Translations under genes and position numbers: made by a program | Notes under the pieces: model-generated | Seen by the model: only the letters and a program-made list of their open reading frames with translations | Database searches by the model: none | Told to the model about the DNA's origin: nothing | Part shown: piece after piece, positions 1 to 10,563 of the stretch | Layout: every line of letters begins with the position of its first letter | Numbering within the stretch: the first letter of the stretch is position 1 | Origin: Vibrio sp. HB236076 | GTDB taxonomy: Bacteria; Pseudomonadota; Gammaproteobacteria; Enterobacterales; Vibrionaceae | Length of the DNA stretch: 64,000 nucleotides | NCBI RefSeq assembly: GCF_040957575.1 | Contig: NZ_CP162601.1 | Coordinates: 2,480,001-2,544,000, forward strand | Direction of reading: 5' to 3'

Positions 1-1361
1 GCATCCATAAGAGCAAGGGAAGTACCACATACAGAAGCCATTGATGAAGAGCCGTTAGACTCGGTAATTTCCGATACAACACGCACTGTGTATGGGAATT
101 CATCAACCGATGGCATTACCGCAGCAATACCGCGTTTAGCCAGTTTACCGTGACCAATTTCACGACGCTTAGGTGAACCGACAAAGCCCGTTTCACCCAC
201 ACAGTATGGAGGGAAGTTGTAGTGTAACAAGAAGTGGTCTTTACGCTCACCGGTCAACTCATCGATAATTTGAGCATCGCGCTGGGTACCAAGCGTCGCG
301 GTCACCATAGCTTGGGTTTCACCACGAGTGAACAAAGCCGAACCGTGGGTACGAGGAAGTACACCCGTACGAACATCCAAAGCGCGAACCATGTCTTTTT
401 CACGGCCATCAATACGCGGCTGACCAGAAATAATACGGCTGCGAACAACGGTTTTTTCTAGATCGTGGAAAATCGTGTGGATCTCTTTCGGGTTAAGCGT
501 GTCATCTTCCGCCAATAGCGTTTCGCTGACTTGAGCACTGATTTGACCAATGCGTTCATAACGCGCCATCTTTTCAGTGATCTGATACGCTTCGACCAAT
601 TGCGCTTCTGCTAGCTGTGCAATTTTTGCTTTCAGCTCAGTGTTTTCCGCTGGAGCAACCCAGTCCCATGCCGGTGTTGCGACTTCTGCAGCAAACTCAT
701 TAATGGCGCTGATCACCGTTTGTTGTTGATCGTGGCCGTAAACCACAGCAGAGAGCATTTCTTCTTCTGTTAAGTTATCCGCTTCGGATTCAACCATTAA
801 TACAGCCGATTCAGTACCCGCAACCACTAAGTCTAGTTTAGAGTTTTCAAGCTCTGTGTTACTCGGGTTTAACACTAACTGACCATCGATATGACCAACG
901 CGCGCCGCACCGATTGGGCCGTTAAATGGAATGCCTGAAATGGCCAATGCCGCAGACGTACCAATCATAGTAACAATGTCAGGTTGAACATCAGGGTTCA
1001 CCGAGACAACTGTCGCAATCACTTGAACTTCGTTTTTAAACGAATCTGGGAACAGTGGGCGGATTGGGCGGTCGATAAGACGAGCGGTTAATGTTTCGCC
1101 TTCTGAAGGACGGCCTTCGCGTTTGAAGAAACCACCAGGGATTTTACCTGCCGCGTAAGTACGCTCTTGGTAGTTAACCGTTAATGGGAAGAAATCTTGG
1201 CCTTCAACGGCCTCTTTTTTACCAACCACTGAAACGAATACAGCAGTGTCATCCATGGTCACCATCACAGCAGCGGTGGCTTGGCGTGCGATAATACCAG
1301 TTTCTAAAGTAACGGTATGATTACCGTATTGAAACGTTTTTACTACGGGTTTTTCGAACAT
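1..1361 (-). CDS. pnp: Polyribonucleotide nucleotidyltransferase (PNPase), 3' end cut by window
   Basis: Phosphorolytic 3'-to-5' exoribonuclease of RNA decay, a degradosome partner of RNase E. The frame opens at the ATG on the minus strand at 1361 ([17 protein letters not shown]) and runs without a stop to base 1, giving about 453 of the roughly 710 residues usual for the family. The first RNase PH-like domain, the helical linker and much of the second RNase PH domain are present. The catalytic aspartates and the KH and S1 RNA-binding domains lie beyond the window. It is the last gene of the rpsO-pnp unit and follows a 330-base leader with a long hairpin, as expected for a gene autoregulated through RNase III cleavage. 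The partial state is only a window-edge effect. Confidence 0.97.
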   Translation of the reverse strand, partial: MFEKPVVKTFQYGNHTVTLETGIIARQATAAVMVTMDDTAVFVSVVGKKEAVEGQDFFPLTVNYQERTYAAGKIPGGFFKREGRPSEGETLTARLIDRPIRPLFPDSFKNEVQVIATVVSVNPDVQPDIVTMIGTSAALAISGIPFNGPIGAARVGHIDGQLVLNPSNTELENSKLDLVVAGTESAVLMVESEADNLTEEEMLSAVVYGHDQQQTVISAINEFAAEVATPAWDWVAPAENTELKAKIAQLAEAQLVEAYQITEKMARYERIGQISAQVSETLLAEDDTLNPKEIHTIFHDLEKTVVRSRIISGQPRIDGREKDMVRALDVRTGVLPRTHGSALFTRGETQAMVTATLGTQRDAQIIDELTGERKDHFLLHYNFPPYCVGETGFVGSPKRREIGHGKLAKRGIAAVMPSVDEFPYTVRVVSEITESNGSSSMASVCGTSLALMD

Positions 1362-1420
1362 GTCTTGTCCTTTGCTCTTTGAGCCTATAAAAATTAACAA
1401 GGGCAGTGAGACATTGCTTA

Positions 1421-1470
1421 TCGCGACTAATCCAAACAGGCTCAAATAACCTGCTTGGAATAGCCGCGAC
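1421..1470 (-). promoter_or_regulatory. Long imperfect hairpin in the pnp leader (RNase III-type site)
   Basis: Arms 1421-1440 and 1450-1470 are nearly perfect inverted repeats around a 9-base loop, giving a stem of about 20 base pairs in the transcript between rpsO and pnp. In E. coli a comparable stem is cut by RNase III, and PNPase then degrades the product to repress its own synthesis. Position, length and orientation fit that role. The shared mechanism is inferred. Confidence 0.75.
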
Positions 1471-1638
1471 CAAATGGTCGACGTGTGATGTGACTAGCAA
1501 CGCCCAAAGCCACTTATGCCATAGGATGAAACCGCTGGTTACTCCAAGTCAGTTCACCCTATTAGCATGAATAAAATCCGATGAGATTTCGCCAAATAGT
1601 ATAACGATTTAATCGGCATTTGGCTAAATTTCACCAAT

Positions 1639-1665
1639 AAAAAAGGGGCATAAAGCCCCTTTTTC
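1639..1665 (-). terminator. Rho-independent terminator after rpsO
   Basis: A GGGGC/GCCCC stem with a 5-base loop is flanked by A and T runs on both sides, about 27 bases past the rpsO stop. It would partly separate rpsO from pnp, as the t1 terminator does in E. coli. Confidence 0.8.
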
Positions 1666-1691
1666 AAATCATTGTTCTTTGTCTGTCGAAA

Positions 1692-1961
1692 TTAACGACG
1701 TAGACCTAGACGCTTGATTAGGTCTTGGTAACGAGCTAGATCTTTACCTTTTAGGTAATCTAGAAGTTTACGACGACGAGAAACCATACGTAGAAGACCA
1801 CGACGGCTGTGGTGATCGCCTTTGTGCTCTTGGAAGTGACCTTGTAGGTGTTTAATAGAAGCAGTAAGTAGTGCTACTTGTACTTCTGGTGAACCAGTGT
1901 CGCCTTCGCCACGTGCGTATTCAGCTACAACAGCTGCTTTAGTTTCTGCATTCAGAGACAT
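1692..1961 (-). CDS. rpsO: 30S ribosomal protein S15
   Basis: Primary-binding protein of the 30S central domain that contacts 16S rRNA helices 20-22. The 89-residue product has the full family length, with the [11 protein letters not shown] segment and the HHSRRGLL motif of the rRNA-binding face. It lies between truB and pnp, as in most gamma-proteobacteria. A good sigma-70 promoter (2034-2062) and a leader hairpin (1993-2022) precede it, so it can be transcribed apart from the upstream operon. S15 represses its own translation in E. coli by binding its leader, and the hairpin here is a candidate site. Identification is secure. Confidence 0.98.
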   Translation of the reverse strand: MSLNAETKAAVVAEYARGEGDTGSPEVQVALLTASIKHLQGHFQEHKGDHHSRRGLLRMVSRRRKLLDYLKGKDLARYQDLIKRLGLRR

Positions 1962-1992
1962 AATTCTCTCCTAAAGAGTTGAGTTAACGTTT

Positions 1993-2022
1993 GTACCAGC
2001 CAATCTCTGATTCAGCCGGTAC
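1993..2022 (-). promoter_or_regulatory. Leader hairpin upstream of rpsO
   Basis: The transcribed minus strand can form a 9-base-pair helix (GUACCGGCU with GGCUGGUAC, two or three G-U wobbles) close to the predicted 5' end of the rpsO transcript. It is a candidate S15 autoregulatory element. The function is inferred from position. Confidence 0.5.
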
Positions 2023-2033
2023 GAGGAGCGGGG

Positions 2034-2062
2034 ATTATAGGCAATAACCTCCGCTAAAACAA
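2034..2062 (-). promoter_or_regulatory. Sigma-70 promoter for rpsO
   Basis: Minus-strand TTGTTT (-35, 2057-2062) and a consensus TATAAT (-10, 2034-2039) are separated by exactly 17 bases. They are placed in the gap after truB so that transcription starts about 65 bases before the rpsO ATG. Confidence 0.75.
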
Positions 2063-2078
2063 GTTCAATTATCGTTGT

Positions 2079-3020
2079 TTATTGTTCGCGAAAAACCACT
2101 AGGCGCTTAGGGGCAATATTGCCATCGTCATTAATCACCCCAACACCGATAAATGTTTGAGATTCACCGGCGGTCAAACACACCTGGCCTGATGCCGGAG
2201 CGCCAATAACTTGGACTGGCTGGCCGTGTAGAATCATATCGGCTAATTCATCGATCAAATTGACTTTAGGCAGCGCAGCAACCGCGGTATCCATAGGCAA
2301 TAGCAAAGGATCAAGTAGCGTTTTTGGCGCCACTTGACTCTCGTTGGCTTGTTCGAGTAGCGCATCGAGTTGCTCGAGCGTGACCATTTTTTCATAAGGA
2401 TAATTGGCAACGGCAGTGCGGCGCAGATACGTCACATGCGCGCCACAGCCTAGCATTTCACCCAAGTCATCAACGATAGTGCGGATGTAAGTGCCCTTAG
2501 AACAATGAACGTCCATTTCGATTTCATCATTCTCATGTTTTATCAACTGGATATCATAGACGTGGATAGGACGTGCTTGACGCTCGACCTCAATCCCTTG
2601 TCTTGCATATTCATACAAGGGTTTACCTTGGTGCTTAAGTGCAGAAAACATCGAGGGAACTTGAAGAGTTTCACCGCGAAAACTCTCAACCGCTTGAGCC
2701 AATTGCTCAGGGCTAAAGTCGATTGGACGACGCTCGACAATCTCACCATCGGAGTCCGAGGTGTCGGTGCGCTCACCCAGTTTGGCAACCACGCGGTAGC
2801 GCTTGTCGGAATCAAGCAAGAATTGTGAAAACTTGGTTGCTTCACCCAAACAAATGGGCAGCATCCCCGTCGCAAGAGGATCTAACGCGCCAGTATGACC
2901 AGCTTTTTCAGCAAAAAAAGCGCGTTTCACTCTTTGTAGTACGTGATTACTCGACTCGCCAGTGGGCTTGTCTAATAATAAAACCCCATCGACGGGGCGT
3001 CCTTTACGACGACGTGCCAT
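2079..3020 (-). CDS. truB: tRNA pseudouridine-55 synthase TruB
   Basis: Converts U55 in the T-loop of all elongator tRNAs to pseudouridine and acts as a tRNA folding chaperone. The 313-residue protein carries the motif [12 protein letters not shown] with the catalytic aspartate at about residue 47, and a C-terminal PUA-like segment (roughly 240-313). Its ATG overlaps the rbfA stop by one base (TAATG), which indicates translational coupling in the infB-rbfA-truB unit. Length and motifs are standard and nothing is missing. Confidence 0.97.
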   Translation of the reverse strand: MARRRKGRPVDGVLLLDKPTGESSNHVLQRVKRAFFAEKAGHTGALDPLATGMLPICLGEATKFSQFLLDSDKRYRVVAKLGERTDTSDSDGEIVERRPIDFSPEQLAQAVESFRGETLQVPSMFSALKHQGKPLYEYARQGIEVERQARPIHVYDIQLIKHENDEIEMDVHCSKGTYIRTIVDDLGEMLGCGAHVTYLRRTAVANYPYEKMVTLEQLDALLEQANESQVAPKTLLDPLLLPMDTAVAALPKVNLIDELADMILHGQPVQVIGAPASGQVCLTAGESQTFIGVGVINDDGNIAPKRLVVFREQ

Positions 3021-3415
3021 TACTCTTCGTCCTCGCGACCTGATGAGTGTTTTTTCTCATTGTCTTGACTGACCACTTCACTGACCAAGTTAGACATTCT
3101 CATCCCTTCAACTAGCGTCTCATCGTAATAAAAACGCACTTCGGGGGTCAGGCGTAAGCGAATGCGTTTGCCAAGCATCATTCGAATGTGGGTCTCGTGC
3201 TCACGCAGCGCTTTGAGACAGCTTTCTGGAGTCTGCTCACCCACACATAAGAAAGTAACAAATACTTTGGCGTAAGCGAGATCACGAGACACTTCAACAT
3301 CGGAAACCGTGACCATGCCCAAACGAGAGTCTCTGACTTCGCGTTGTAAGATCATCGCCAATTCTTTTTGCAATTGTTGTGCGACACGTTGGGTGCGGCT
3401 GAATTCTTTTGACAT
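3020..3415 (-). CDS. rbfA: 30S ribosome-binding factor RbfA
   Basis: Small KH-fold protein that binds free 30S subunits, helps mature the 5' end of 16S rRNA and supports cold growth. The 131-residue product starts [20 protein letters not shown] and contains the usual DPRL-like segment as [15 protein letters not shown]. The acidic, charged C-terminal tail ([13 protein letters not shown]) is typical of the family. It sits between infB and truB in conserved order, and its stop codon shares a base with the truB start. Confidence 0.96.
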   Translation of the reverse strand: MSKEFSRTQRVAQQLQKELAMILQREVRDSRLGMVTVSDVEVSRDLAYAKVFVTFLCVGEQTPESCLKALREHETHIRMMLGKRIRLRLTPEVRFYYDETLVEGMRMSNLVSEVVSQDNEKKHSSGREDEE

Positions 3416-3437
3416 AACTTTTTCTCTTTATAGAAGA

Positions 3438-3466
3438 ATGGGGGGATGGTTATCCCAGCCCCCCAT
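3438..3466 (-). promoter_or_regulatory. GC-rich hairpin between infB and rbfA
   Basis: ATGGGGGG (3438-3445) pairs with CCCCCCAT (3459-3466) around a 13-base loop. No T-tract follows on the minus strand, so it is unlikely to be a complete terminator. It may be a pause, processing or stability element ahead of rbfA. Confidence 0.45.
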
Positions 3467-3509
3467 GGTGTATTTAAACAACCCGTTTGCTTAATGCAAC
3501 CTGAGTGAA

Positions 3510-6239
3510 TTAATCGATAGTACGTTTAATTTCAACGACTTCGAATACTTCAATTTGGTCACCAACGCGGACATCGTTGTAGTTTTTAACACCGATACCA
3601 CACTCATAACCATTTTTCACTTCTTGCACGTCATCTTTAAAGCGACGTAGCGACTCAAGCTCACCTTCATAGATAACCACGTTATCACGAAGAACGCGAA
3701 TTGGGTTATTGCGCTTGATGACACCTTCTGTGACCATACAGCCGGCAATCGCGCCCAACTTAGGTGATTTGAACACATCGCGAACTTCAGCAAGACCAAT
3801 GATCTCTTGCTTAAATTCAGGCGCAAGCATACCGCTCATCGCTTGTTTCACTTCATCAATCAATTGATAAATGATTGAGTAGTAACGCAAGTCTAAGTTT
3901 TCAGTTTCAACGGTACGACGAGCAGAAGCATCAGCACGAACGTTAAAACCAACAACGATAGCGTTAGACGCAGCCGCAAGAACAGCATCAGTCTCGGTAA
4001 TACCACCAACACCAGAACCAACGATATTGACTTTTACTTCATCCGTTGACAATTTCGTCAATGAATCAGCAATCGCTTCAACCGAACCTTGAACGTCTGC
4101 TTTGAGTACAATGTTCAGTTCTGCCACGTCACCAGAAGCCATATTCGAGAACATGTTCTCAAGCTTCGCTTTTTGTTGACGAGCAAGCTTAACTTCGCGG
4201 AATTTGCCTTGACGGTAGTTGGCGACTTCACGCGCTTTACGCTCATCGCGAACCACAGTGGCTTCATCACCGGCCGCTGGAACACCAGACAAGCCCAATA
4301 CTTCAACAGGAATCGATGGGCCTGCTTGCATCACTTCGTTGCCGAGTTCATCACGCATTGCGCGAACGCGCCCGTACTCTTGACCACACAGAACGATATC
4401 GCCTTTGTTCAACGTACCCGATTGAACTAGGATGGTAGCGACAGGACCGCGACCTTTATCGAGGCGAGATTCTACCACCACGCCAGAGGCCATGCCTTCT
4501 TTCACTGCGTTAAGCTCTAACACTTCCGCTTGAAGAAGAATTGCTTCAAGAAGCGCATCTATGTTGGTTCCCTGTTTAGCAGAGATGTGAACAAACATGT
4601 TCTCACCGCCCCACTCTTCAGGAATAACATCAAACTGAGCAAGCTCATTTTTAACGTTGTCTGGGTTCGCTTCTTCTTTATCGATCTTGTTCACTGCAAC
4701 AATAAGAGGCACACCCGCCGCTTTCGCGTGTTGGATAGCTTCTTTTGTTTGTGGCATGACGCCATCGTCTGCAGCAACAACCAGAACAACGATATCCGTC
4801 GCTTGAGCACCACGAGCACGCATAGCGGTAAAGGCCGCGTGTCCTGGGGTATCCAGGAAGGTGATCATGCCGTTATCCGTTTCTACGTGGTAAGCACCGA
4901 TGTGCTGGGTAATACCACCGGCTTCTCCAGAGGCAACGTGAGCACGACGAATGTAATCCAGTGTCGACGTTTTACCGTGGTCAACGTGACCCATAATGGT
5001 CACAACCGGTGCACGAGGCACAGATTCAGCGTTGTCATCGCGATCAGAAAGTACCGCTTCTTCAAGCTCATTTTCTTTGCGCAGAACCACTTTATGGCCC
5101 ATTTCCTCAGCAACTAACTGAGCTGTTTCTTGGTCGATAACTTGGTTGATGGTTGCCATAGCACCCATTTTCATCATCACTTTGATGACTTCAGTGCCTT
5201 TGACAGACATTTTTTGAGCCAGCTCAGAGACGACGATCGTTTCACCGATGACAACGTCTTGCTTAGCAACCGTTGCTGTCTTATCAAAGCCGTGCTGCAT
5301 CGAAGAAGGTTTAGATGGCTTGCGATTGCGGCGATTCGCCTTATTACGCGGTTCGCGACCGCTGTTGGCATTTTCGCTGTCTTTCGAGCTTGCTTTCTTT
5401 TTCTTCTTACGACGACCGCCCTCTACGCGACGGTCTGCTTCATCTTCGGCCTCACGGGCATAACGTGAAGTCGTTACATGGTAATCTGTATCTTCCATAT
5501 CACCTTTTTTCTCTTGTTCCGCAGACCAACGCTCATTATTTTGTTCAGCCAGTTGTCGAGCTTCCTGAATTTTACGCTGACTTTCTTCTTCAGCCTTACG
5601 CTTTGCCGCTTCATCCTGACGACGTTTTAGCTCTTCGGCTTCTTTTCGCGCTGCTTCTTGCTTTAATTTCTCTTCAGCGACATGGGCCGCCTCTTGATCG
5701 CGATGTGTTGCATTAGCTTCACTTTTCGCTTTTTCTTCTGCGTCACGCTTAGCGGCTTCTTCGGCCTCACGCTTCGCTTTTTGCTCAGCTTCGCGTTTGG
5801 CAGCTTCTTCCGCCTCGCGCTTTGCTGTTTCTTCTGCTTCACGCTTCGCTTTTTCTTCGGCTTCGCGTTTAGCAAGTTCTTCGGCTTCACGTTTCGCGGC
5901 TTCTTCCGCTTCGCGTTTTGCTTCTTCGTCGAGTGCACTGCGTTTTACATAAGTGCGTTTCTTGCGAACTTCGACTTGAACGTCTTTATTTTTACCACCT
6001 GCTGCACTAACACTAAGAGTACTGCGCGTTTTGCGCTGAAGTGTCAAACGAGTCGGAGCGCTCTCATCACTGGTGTCTCCGTGCTCTTTTTTCAAGTAAG
6101 TCAGTAGAGTTTGTTTCTCTGTTTGTGAAATCGTATCACTACTTGACTTGTTAATGCCAGCGTCGGCGAGTTGTTTTATCAAGCGGTCAACTGGGGTGCC
6201 AATCTCTTCACTCAGTGCTTTCACGGTAAATTCTGTCAT
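3510..6239 (-). CDS. infB: Translation initiation factor IF-2
   Basis: GTPase that brings fMet-tRNA to the 30S subunit and promotes subunit joining. The 909-residue protein has the IF2 N-terminal domain (about 1-50), a highly charged repeat region (about 105-175, nine copies of an [11 protein letters not shown] octapeptide), and a linker rich in K and R. The G domain follows, with GHVDHGKT near residue 415, DTPGH and NKIDK, and then the C-terminal domains that bind initiator tRNA. The gene follows nusA by about 21 bases in the metY-rimP-nusA-infB operon, so factor and initiator tRNA are coexpressed. The only oddity is the 24-base tandem repeat at 5712-5927. Confidence 0.98.
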   Translation of the reverse strand: MTEFTVKALSEEIGTPVDRLIKQLADAGINKSSSDTISQTEKQTLLTYLKKEHGDTSDESAPTRLTLQRKTRSTLSVSAAGGKNKDVQVEVRKKRTYVKRSALDEEAKREAEEAAKREAEELAKREAEEKAKREAEETAKREAEEAAKREAEQKAKREAEEAAKRDAEEKAKSEANATHRDQEAAHVAEEKLKQEAARKEAEELKRRQDEAAKRKAEEESQRKIQEARQLAEQNNERWSAEQEKKGDMEDTDYHVTTSRYAREAEDEADRRVEGGRRKKKKKASSKDSENANSGREPRNKANRRNRKPSKPSSMQHGFDKTATVAKQDVVIGETIVVSELAQKMSVKGTEVIKVMMKMGAMATINQVIDQETAQLVAEEMGHKVVLRKENELEEAVLSDRDDNAESVPRAPVVTIMGHVDHGKTSTLDYIRRAHVASGEAGGITQHIGAYHVETDNGMITFLDTPGHAAFTAMRARGAQATDIVVLVVAADDGVMPQTKEAIQHAKAAGVPLIVAVNKIDKEEANPDNVKNELAQFDVIPEEWGGENMFVHISAKQGTNIDALLEAILLQAEVLELNAVKEGMASGVVVESRLDKGRGPVATILVQSGTLNKGDIVLCGQEYGRVRAMRDELGNEVMQAGPSIPVEVLGLSGVPAAGDEATVVRDERKAREVANYRQGKFREVKLARQQKAKLENMFSNMASGDVAELNIVLKADVQGSVEAIADSLTKLSTDEVKVNIVGSGVGGITETDAVLAAASNAIVVGFNVRADASARRTVETENLDLRYYSIIYQLIDEVKQAMSGMLAPEFKQEIIGLAEVRDVFKSPKLGAIAGCMVTEGVIKRNNPIRVLRDNVVIYEGELESLRRFKDDVQEVKNGYECGIGVKNYNDVRVGDQIEVFEVVEIKRTID
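5712..5927 (-). repeat. 24-base tandem repeat inside infB
   Basis: About nine in-frame copies of a 24-base unit encode variants of EAAKREAE in the N-terminal linker of IF-2. Copies differ mainly at third positions and at one or two residues. The region is predicted to be helical and highly charged. Confidence 0.85.
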
Positions 6240-6260
6240 GCCGCCTCCTCCTTGCTGATA

Positions 6261-7748
6261 TTATGCGTCTTCTCCAAACCAACAAATATTACGAGCAGCC
6301 ATAATCAGCTCTCCGGCGCGCTCTTCTGTCAGTCCATCAATACCTTCTAAATCATCGATACCTTGATCGGCTAAATCTTCCAAGGTAATGATGCCTTTAG
6401 CAGCGAATTTGAAAGCAAGCTCACGCTCTAGGCCTTCTAATGCCAGCAAGTCATCTGCAGGCTCAACATCTCCGTAAGCTTCTTCTTTTGCTAGTGCAAT
6501 CGTGGTCAATGCATTTTTTGCACGGCCGCGCAGCTCTTCAACGAGATCTTCATCTAAGCCGTCGATGTCCAAAAGCTCATTGACGGGCACATAAGCAACT
6601 TCTTCAAGAGTAGAGAAACCTTCTTCAACCAGTAGTTGAGCAAAATCTTCTTCAATATCGAGATACTTCATGAAGTTTTCAATTGAGGCTTCAGACTCTT
6701 CAGCGTGTTTCTTCTGAAGATCTTCAACCGTCATGACATTGAGCTCCCAACCGGTCAGTTGAGATGCCAAACGAACGTTTTGACCACTGCGACCAATCGC
6801 CTGAGCTAAGTTGTCCGCTTCGACAGCAATGTCCATCGTGTGGCTGTCTTCATCAACGATGATTGAAGCCACTTCGGCAGGCGCCATCGCATTGATCACG
6901 AATTGCGCTGGGTTGTCGTCCCATAAAACAATATCGATACGCTCGCCGCCGATCTCACCAGAGACAGCTTGAACACGAGCACCGCGCATACCGACACATG
7001 CACCAACTGGGTCAATACGCTTATCATTGGTTTTAACCGCAATTTTAGCACGTGAGCCCGGATCGCGAGCCGCACCGCGAAGTTCAATTAACTCTTCACC
7101 GATTTCGGGTACTTCGACACGGAATAGCTCAGACAACATCTCAGGCTTAGAGCGCGTGATAAACAACTGGAAGCCACGAGCTTCCGGTTTTACTGCGTAC
7201 AAGAGACCGCGAACGCGATCGCCTGGGCGGAAGTTTTCACGTGGCAGTTGGTCTTCACGAAGAATGACCCCTTCCGCGTTGTTACCCAAATCAATAACGA
7301 CGGTTTCGCGGTTGACTTTTTTTACGACACCGGTAACCAACTCGCCTTCATTGTCGATAAATTGCTCAACAATTTGTGCGCGTTCAGCTTCGCGAACTTT
7401 TTGTACGATCACTTGCTTCGCCGTTTGCGTCGTAATGCGATCGAACTTGACTGATTCGATTTGATCTTCAACAAATTGACCTAATTCGATCTCTTCGTCG
7501 TCGTATTGCGCGGCCTCAAGAGAGATTTCCTTAGTTGGGAACTCAACCTCTTCGACGACCAACCAGCGACGGAAAGTATCAAACTCACCGGTTTTGCGAT
7601 CAATAGCAACACGAACATCAATTTCTATTTCGTATTTTTTCTTGGTTGATGTTGCCAATGCGGTTTCAAGTGCTTCAAAAATACGCTCACGAGGAACTGC
7701 TTTCTCGTTAGAAACCGCCTCAACAACCGCTAAGATTTCTTTACTCAT
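6261..7748 (-). CDS. nusA: Transcription termination/antitermination factor NusA
   Basis: RNA polymerase-associated factor that modulates pausing, intrinsic termination and rRNA antitermination. The 495-residue product has the N-terminal polymerase-binding domain (about 1-125), an S1 domain (about 135-200) and two KH domains, including the [22 protein letters not shown] segment split around residue 250. Two acidic repeat domains follow at about 360-490, ending in a WFGEDA tail. These AR domains are typical of gamma-proteobacterial NusA. It lies 19 bases after rimP and 21 before infB. In E. coli NusA feeds back on its own operon through leader terminators, and such terminators are visible upstream here. 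Confidence 0.98.
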   Translation of the reverse strand: MSKEILAVVEAVSNEKAVPRERIFEALETALATSTKKKYEIEIDVRVAIDRKTGEFDTFRRWLVVEEVEFPTKEISLEAAQYDDEEIELGQFVEDQIESVKFDRITTQTAKQVIVQKVREAERAQIVEQFIDNEGELVTGVVKKVNRETVVIDLGNNAEGVILREDQLPRENFRPGDRVRGLLYAVKPEARGFQLFITRSKPEMLSELFRVEVPEIGEELIELRGAARDPGSRAKIAVKTNDKRIDPVGACVGMRGARVQAVSGEIGGERIDIVLWDDNPAQFVINAMAPAEVASIIVDEDSHTMDIAVEADNLAQAIGRSGQNVRLASQLTGWELNVMTVEDLQKKHAEESEASIENFMKYLDIEEDFAQLLVEEGFSTLEEVAYVPVNELLDIDGLDEDLVEELRGRAKNALTTIALAKEEAYGDVEPADDLLALEGLERELAFKFAAKGIITLEDLADQGIDDLEGIDGLTEERAGELIMAARNICWFGEDA

Positions 7749-7767
7749 TGTGTCTTGCCTCTAAGAC

Positions 7768-8223
7768 TTAAAATTTAGGGATAAGATTTGCTTTAGAAAT
7801 ATTGCTCAACGCAAATTGTTCGGATTGCCCATCGACCAGTACAGTGACTGTCTCGCCTTCTACAGCGTCAATCACACCTTTCCACTTGCGACGATTTCCA
7901 ACGGCCATTTTGAGAACAACATTGACCTCGTGACCTAAAAACTGCTGGTAGTGTGCAGCTTTAAAGAGTGGTCTTTCCATACCTGGTGAAGACACTTCCA
8001 GGTTGTAAGCCACTGTAATTGGATCTTCAACGTCCAATACCGCACTGACTTGATGACTCACTTCTGCACAATCATCGACATTAATGCCGTTTTCATGATC
8101 AATATAAATACGCAAAGTCGAGTGCTCACCAGCACGAATAAACTCTAATCCAACCAACTCATAACCTGATGCAGCCACAGGAGCTTCAAGCATTTCAGTA
8201 AGTTGTCTTTCTAAACCAGTCAT
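7768..8223 (-). CDS. rimP: Ribosome maturation factor RimP
   Basis: Acts early in 30S subunit assembly on the S12-S7 branch. The 151-residue protein has the RimP N-terminal alpha/beta domain with the motif [10 protein letters not shown] near residue 80 and a C-terminal SH3-like barrel. It is the first protein gene after tRNA-fMet in the nusA operon. A hairpin followed by seven T residues ends about 20 bases before its ATG, so entry into the operon is probably attenuated. Length and motifs match the family. Confidence 0.96.
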   Translation of the reverse strand: MTGLERQLTEMLEAPVAASGYELVGLEFIRAGEHSTLRIYIDHENGINVDDCAEVSHQVSAVLDVEDPITVAYNLEVSSPGMERPLFKAAHYQQFLGHEVNVVLKMAVGNRRKWKGVIDAVEGETVTVLVDGQSEQFALSNISKANLIPKF

Positions 8224-8241
8224 TTAAACCACTCCAGAAAC

Positions 8242-8261
8242 AAAAAAAGGGCTCAGAGCCC
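8242..8261 (-). terminator. Terminator-like hairpin just upstream of rimP
   Basis: The minus strand reads a GGGCTC/GAGCCC stem followed by a seven-T run (8242-8248), about 20 bases before the rimP start. It is the second of two terminators between tRNA-fMet and rimP and is a likely attenuator of the operon. Confidence 0.7.
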
Positions 8262-8301
8262 AATCAAAATTACCAAGCAACTTCTGAATTTCTTCAGATA
8301 A

Positions 8302-8328
8302 TAAAAAACCCCGAAAGTCGGGGTTTTT
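8302..8328 (-). terminator. Rho-independent terminator after tRNA-fMet
   Basis: AAACCCCGA and TCGGGGTTT arms around a 3-base loop are followed by a T-run on the minus strand, about 100 bases past the tRNA 3' end. It terminates tRNA transcripts and leaves read-through to feed rimP-nusA-infB. Confidence 0.85.
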
Positions 8329-8428
8329 AGTTGCTGGACCCTGAATCGTTGAGTTAATAAAACGTAAACTCAACTGCAATACCATGCGATAGCGGTATTG
8401 CTACAAACTTGTTAGGTTCGGCAAAGTT

Positions 8429-8505
<77 letters not shown>

Positions 8506-8562
8506 TCCGACTTGAGTGCATTATACGCACTGACAAGTGATTTACAAGTTTGTCAAGAATAA

Positions 8563-8648
8563 TGGTGCCGAGAGAGGGACTCGAACCCTCACACCTAAGG
8601 CACTAGCACCTCATGCTAGCGTGTCTACCAATTTCACCATCTCGGCAC
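8563..8648 (-). tRNA. tRNA-Leu (GAG)
   Basis: An 86-base class II tRNA on the minus strand from GTGCCGAG to an encoded CCA, with a long variable arm. The anticodon GAG (8610-8612) lies in the loop ATGAGGT, closed by CTAGC/GCTAG. It lies 8 bases after the secG stop and 57 before tRNA-fMet, like E. coli leuU after secG. Confidence 0.95.
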
Positions 8649-8656
8649 AAAAATCT

Positions 8657-9007
8657 TTATTGAGGAATCTCGTCACTCGAAGGTGCAGAAGATTCGCTCG
8701 ATTTATCAGTCAAAGCATCTTGAATCAAAGGTTGAACAGATTGGTTCAACGATGGGTCAAGCCATTCTGATGCGTCTTTGTGAGTAGACATGTTGCCTAG
8801 TACAAGACTGATAATAAAAAATGCAGTTGCAAAAATTGCAGTCATTCGGGTTAAAAAGTTACCAGAGCCGCCAGAGCCAAACACTGAGTTTGAAGCACCT
8901 GAACCGAATGAGGCTCCCATATCTGCGCCTTTACCTTGTTGAATCAACACCAGGCCAATAACAGCAAGCGCCGCCAACAGGTAAATCACAAGTAGAGCTG
9001 TAAACAT
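8657..9007 (-). CDS. secG: Protein translocase subunit SecG
   Basis: Small inner-membrane subunit of the SecYEG channel that aids SecA-driven export. The 116-residue product begins MFTALLVIYLLAALAVIG, with two membrane helices (about 2-22 and 52-74) around the conserved QQGKGADMGASFG loop. I chose the ATG at 9007 by alignment with E. coli SecG and the GGTGG upstream; an in-frame GTG at 9016 would add three residues. The C-terminal tail after residue 75 is polar and Ser/Asp-rich. The stop lies only 8 bases before tRNA-Leu, so mRNA and tRNA probably come from one transcript and are separated by tRNA processing. Confidence 0.95.
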   Translation of the reverse strand: MFTALLVIYLLAALAVIGLVLIQQGKGADMGASFGSGASNSVFGSGGSGNFLTRMTAIFATAFFIISLVLGNMSTHKDASEWLDPSLNQSVQPLIQDALTDKSSESSAPSSDEIPQ

Positions 9008-9208
9008 AACGTCCACCTATGTTCCAAATTGTTGAGCCAGCGCCGTTCAAAACACTCTGTTAGGAACAAGGCTAGCGCCTCTACTTTAAGAGGCGGAGGC
9101 AATACTATCGAAAGCCCATAGCGCTGACAAGGGAAAAATAACAAAAAAACCAACCACTGACATCAAACGGTCAAAAATAACACAACAAAGAGCGAATGTG
9201 TTCAGATT

Positions 9209-10555
9209 TTAACAGTTTGCTTTTACCGCAGTGGCAATATTCTCGGCGCTTTGCTCCACCAGAGCCCGGTCTTCCCCTTCTACCATAACTCGGATCAATG
9301 GCTCAGTGCCGGACTTTCTCAATAACACGCGTCCTTTATCGGCTAGATTGCGCTCCACCTCTGCCACGGCCTGGGTAACCGCCGGCGCCGTTAATGGATC
9401 AATATCACCACTAAAACGTACATTGACAAGAACTTGCGGGTAAAGCGTCATACCACAAGCCAATTCATGCAGGGTCATCTCACTGCTCACAACACAAGAT
9501 AAAACCTGTAAGCCAGCGACTATCGCATCCCCTGTGGTGACCTTGTCGAGCAAAATGATATGGCCTGAGTTTTCTGCGCCAATTTTCCAACCTTTTTGTT
9601 GCAGTTTTTCCATCACATAACGGTCACCCACCGCAGCGCGGGTGAAAGGAATACCCAACTGTTTGAGGCCTTTCTCCATCCCCATATTGGTCATGAGCGT
9701 TCCGACAACACCGCCTTTTAGCTCCCCGCGACGCAGTGCTTCTCGCGCAATTAAATACGCAATTTGATCACCGTCGATTTTCTCGCCTTTTTCATCGACC
9801 ATGATCAAGCGATCGCCATCGCCATCAAAAGCTAGGCCTAGGTCTGCTTGTTCTGAGATAACGCGCTGTTGCAGCGCAGCGACATCGGTAGCACCAACTT
9901 TATCGTTAATGTTTGTACCATTAGGCTCAACCCCCATGCCAATGACTTCAGCTCCTAACTCGCGAAAGACACTCGGTGCGATATGATAAGTGGCACCATG
10001 AGCGCAATCGACGACGATTTTCAGTCCCTTTAGGCTTTGCTGATTGGGAAACGTGCTCTTACAAAACTCAATGTAGCGCCCTGCAGCGTCAACGAGTCGC
10101 TCTGCTTTGCCGAGATCAGCAGACTGAACACACTCAATGGTTTTATTCAACTCAGCCTCGATTTCCAACTCGATTTCGTCTGGCAATTTAGTCCCTTCCG
10201 ACGAAAAGAACTTAATACCATTGTCGTAATATGGATTGTGTGACGCTGAAATGACAATACCCGCTTCAGCGCGAAAAGTCTGGGTCAAATAAGCAATGGC
10301 AGGGGTAGGCATCGGCCCTGTTAGTACCGCCTTTAGGCCTGCAGCGGCGAGCCCTGCCTCAAGAGCTGACTCTAACATATAACCTGAGATGCGCGTGTCT
10401 TTACCGATGATGACTTTTTTGGTGCCTTGCTTGGCCAATACTCGGCCAGCCGCCCAGCCCAGTTTCAGTACAAAATCAGGGGTAATAGGATACTGACCCA
10501 CTTCGCCTCGAACACCATCGGTTCCAAAATACTGTCTTTCGTTAGACTGTGACAT
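9209..10555 (-). CDS. glmM: Phosphoglucosamine mutase GlmM
   Basis: Interconverts glucosamine-6-phosphate and glucosamine-1-phosphate, a step towards UDP-GlcNAc for peptidoglycan and LPS. The 448-residue enzyme has the four-domain phosphohexomutase layout. The phosphoserine lies in SASHNP (Ser about 105), the metal loop is DGDGDR near residue 245, and the sugar and phosphate loops are present, the latter as [15 protein letters not shown] near the C-terminus. It lies 8 bases after folP in the conserved ftsH-folP-glmM order. A gap of about 200 bases then separates it from secG. No residue is missing. Confidence 0.97.
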   Translation of the reverse strand: MSQSNERQYFGTDGVRGEVGQYPITPDFVLKLGWAAGRVLAKQGTKKVIIGKDTRISGYMLESALEAGLAAAGLKAVLTGPMPTPAIAYLTQTFRAEAGIVISASHNPYYDNGIKFFSSEGTKLPDEIELEIEAELNKTIECVQSADLGKAERLVDAAGRYIEFCKSTFPNQQSLKGLKIVVDCAHGATYHIAPSVFRELGAEVIGMGVEPNGTNINDKVGATDVAALQQRVISEQADLGLAFDGDGDRLIMVDEKGEKIDGDQIAYLIAREALRRGELKGGVVGTLMTNMGMEKGLKQLGIPFTRAAVGDRYVMEKLQQKGWKIGAENSGHIILLDKVTTGDAIVAGLQVLSCVVSSEMTLHELACGMTLYPQVLVNVRFSGDIDPLTAPAVTQAVAEVERNLADKGRVLLRKSGTEPLIRVMVEGEDRALVEQSAENIATAVKANC

Positions 10556-10563
10556 AATTCGCC

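Noticed and set aside
4530..5117. 195-residue open frame on the plus strand
   Set aside because: Antisense shadow of infB with a composition typical of a wrong frame.
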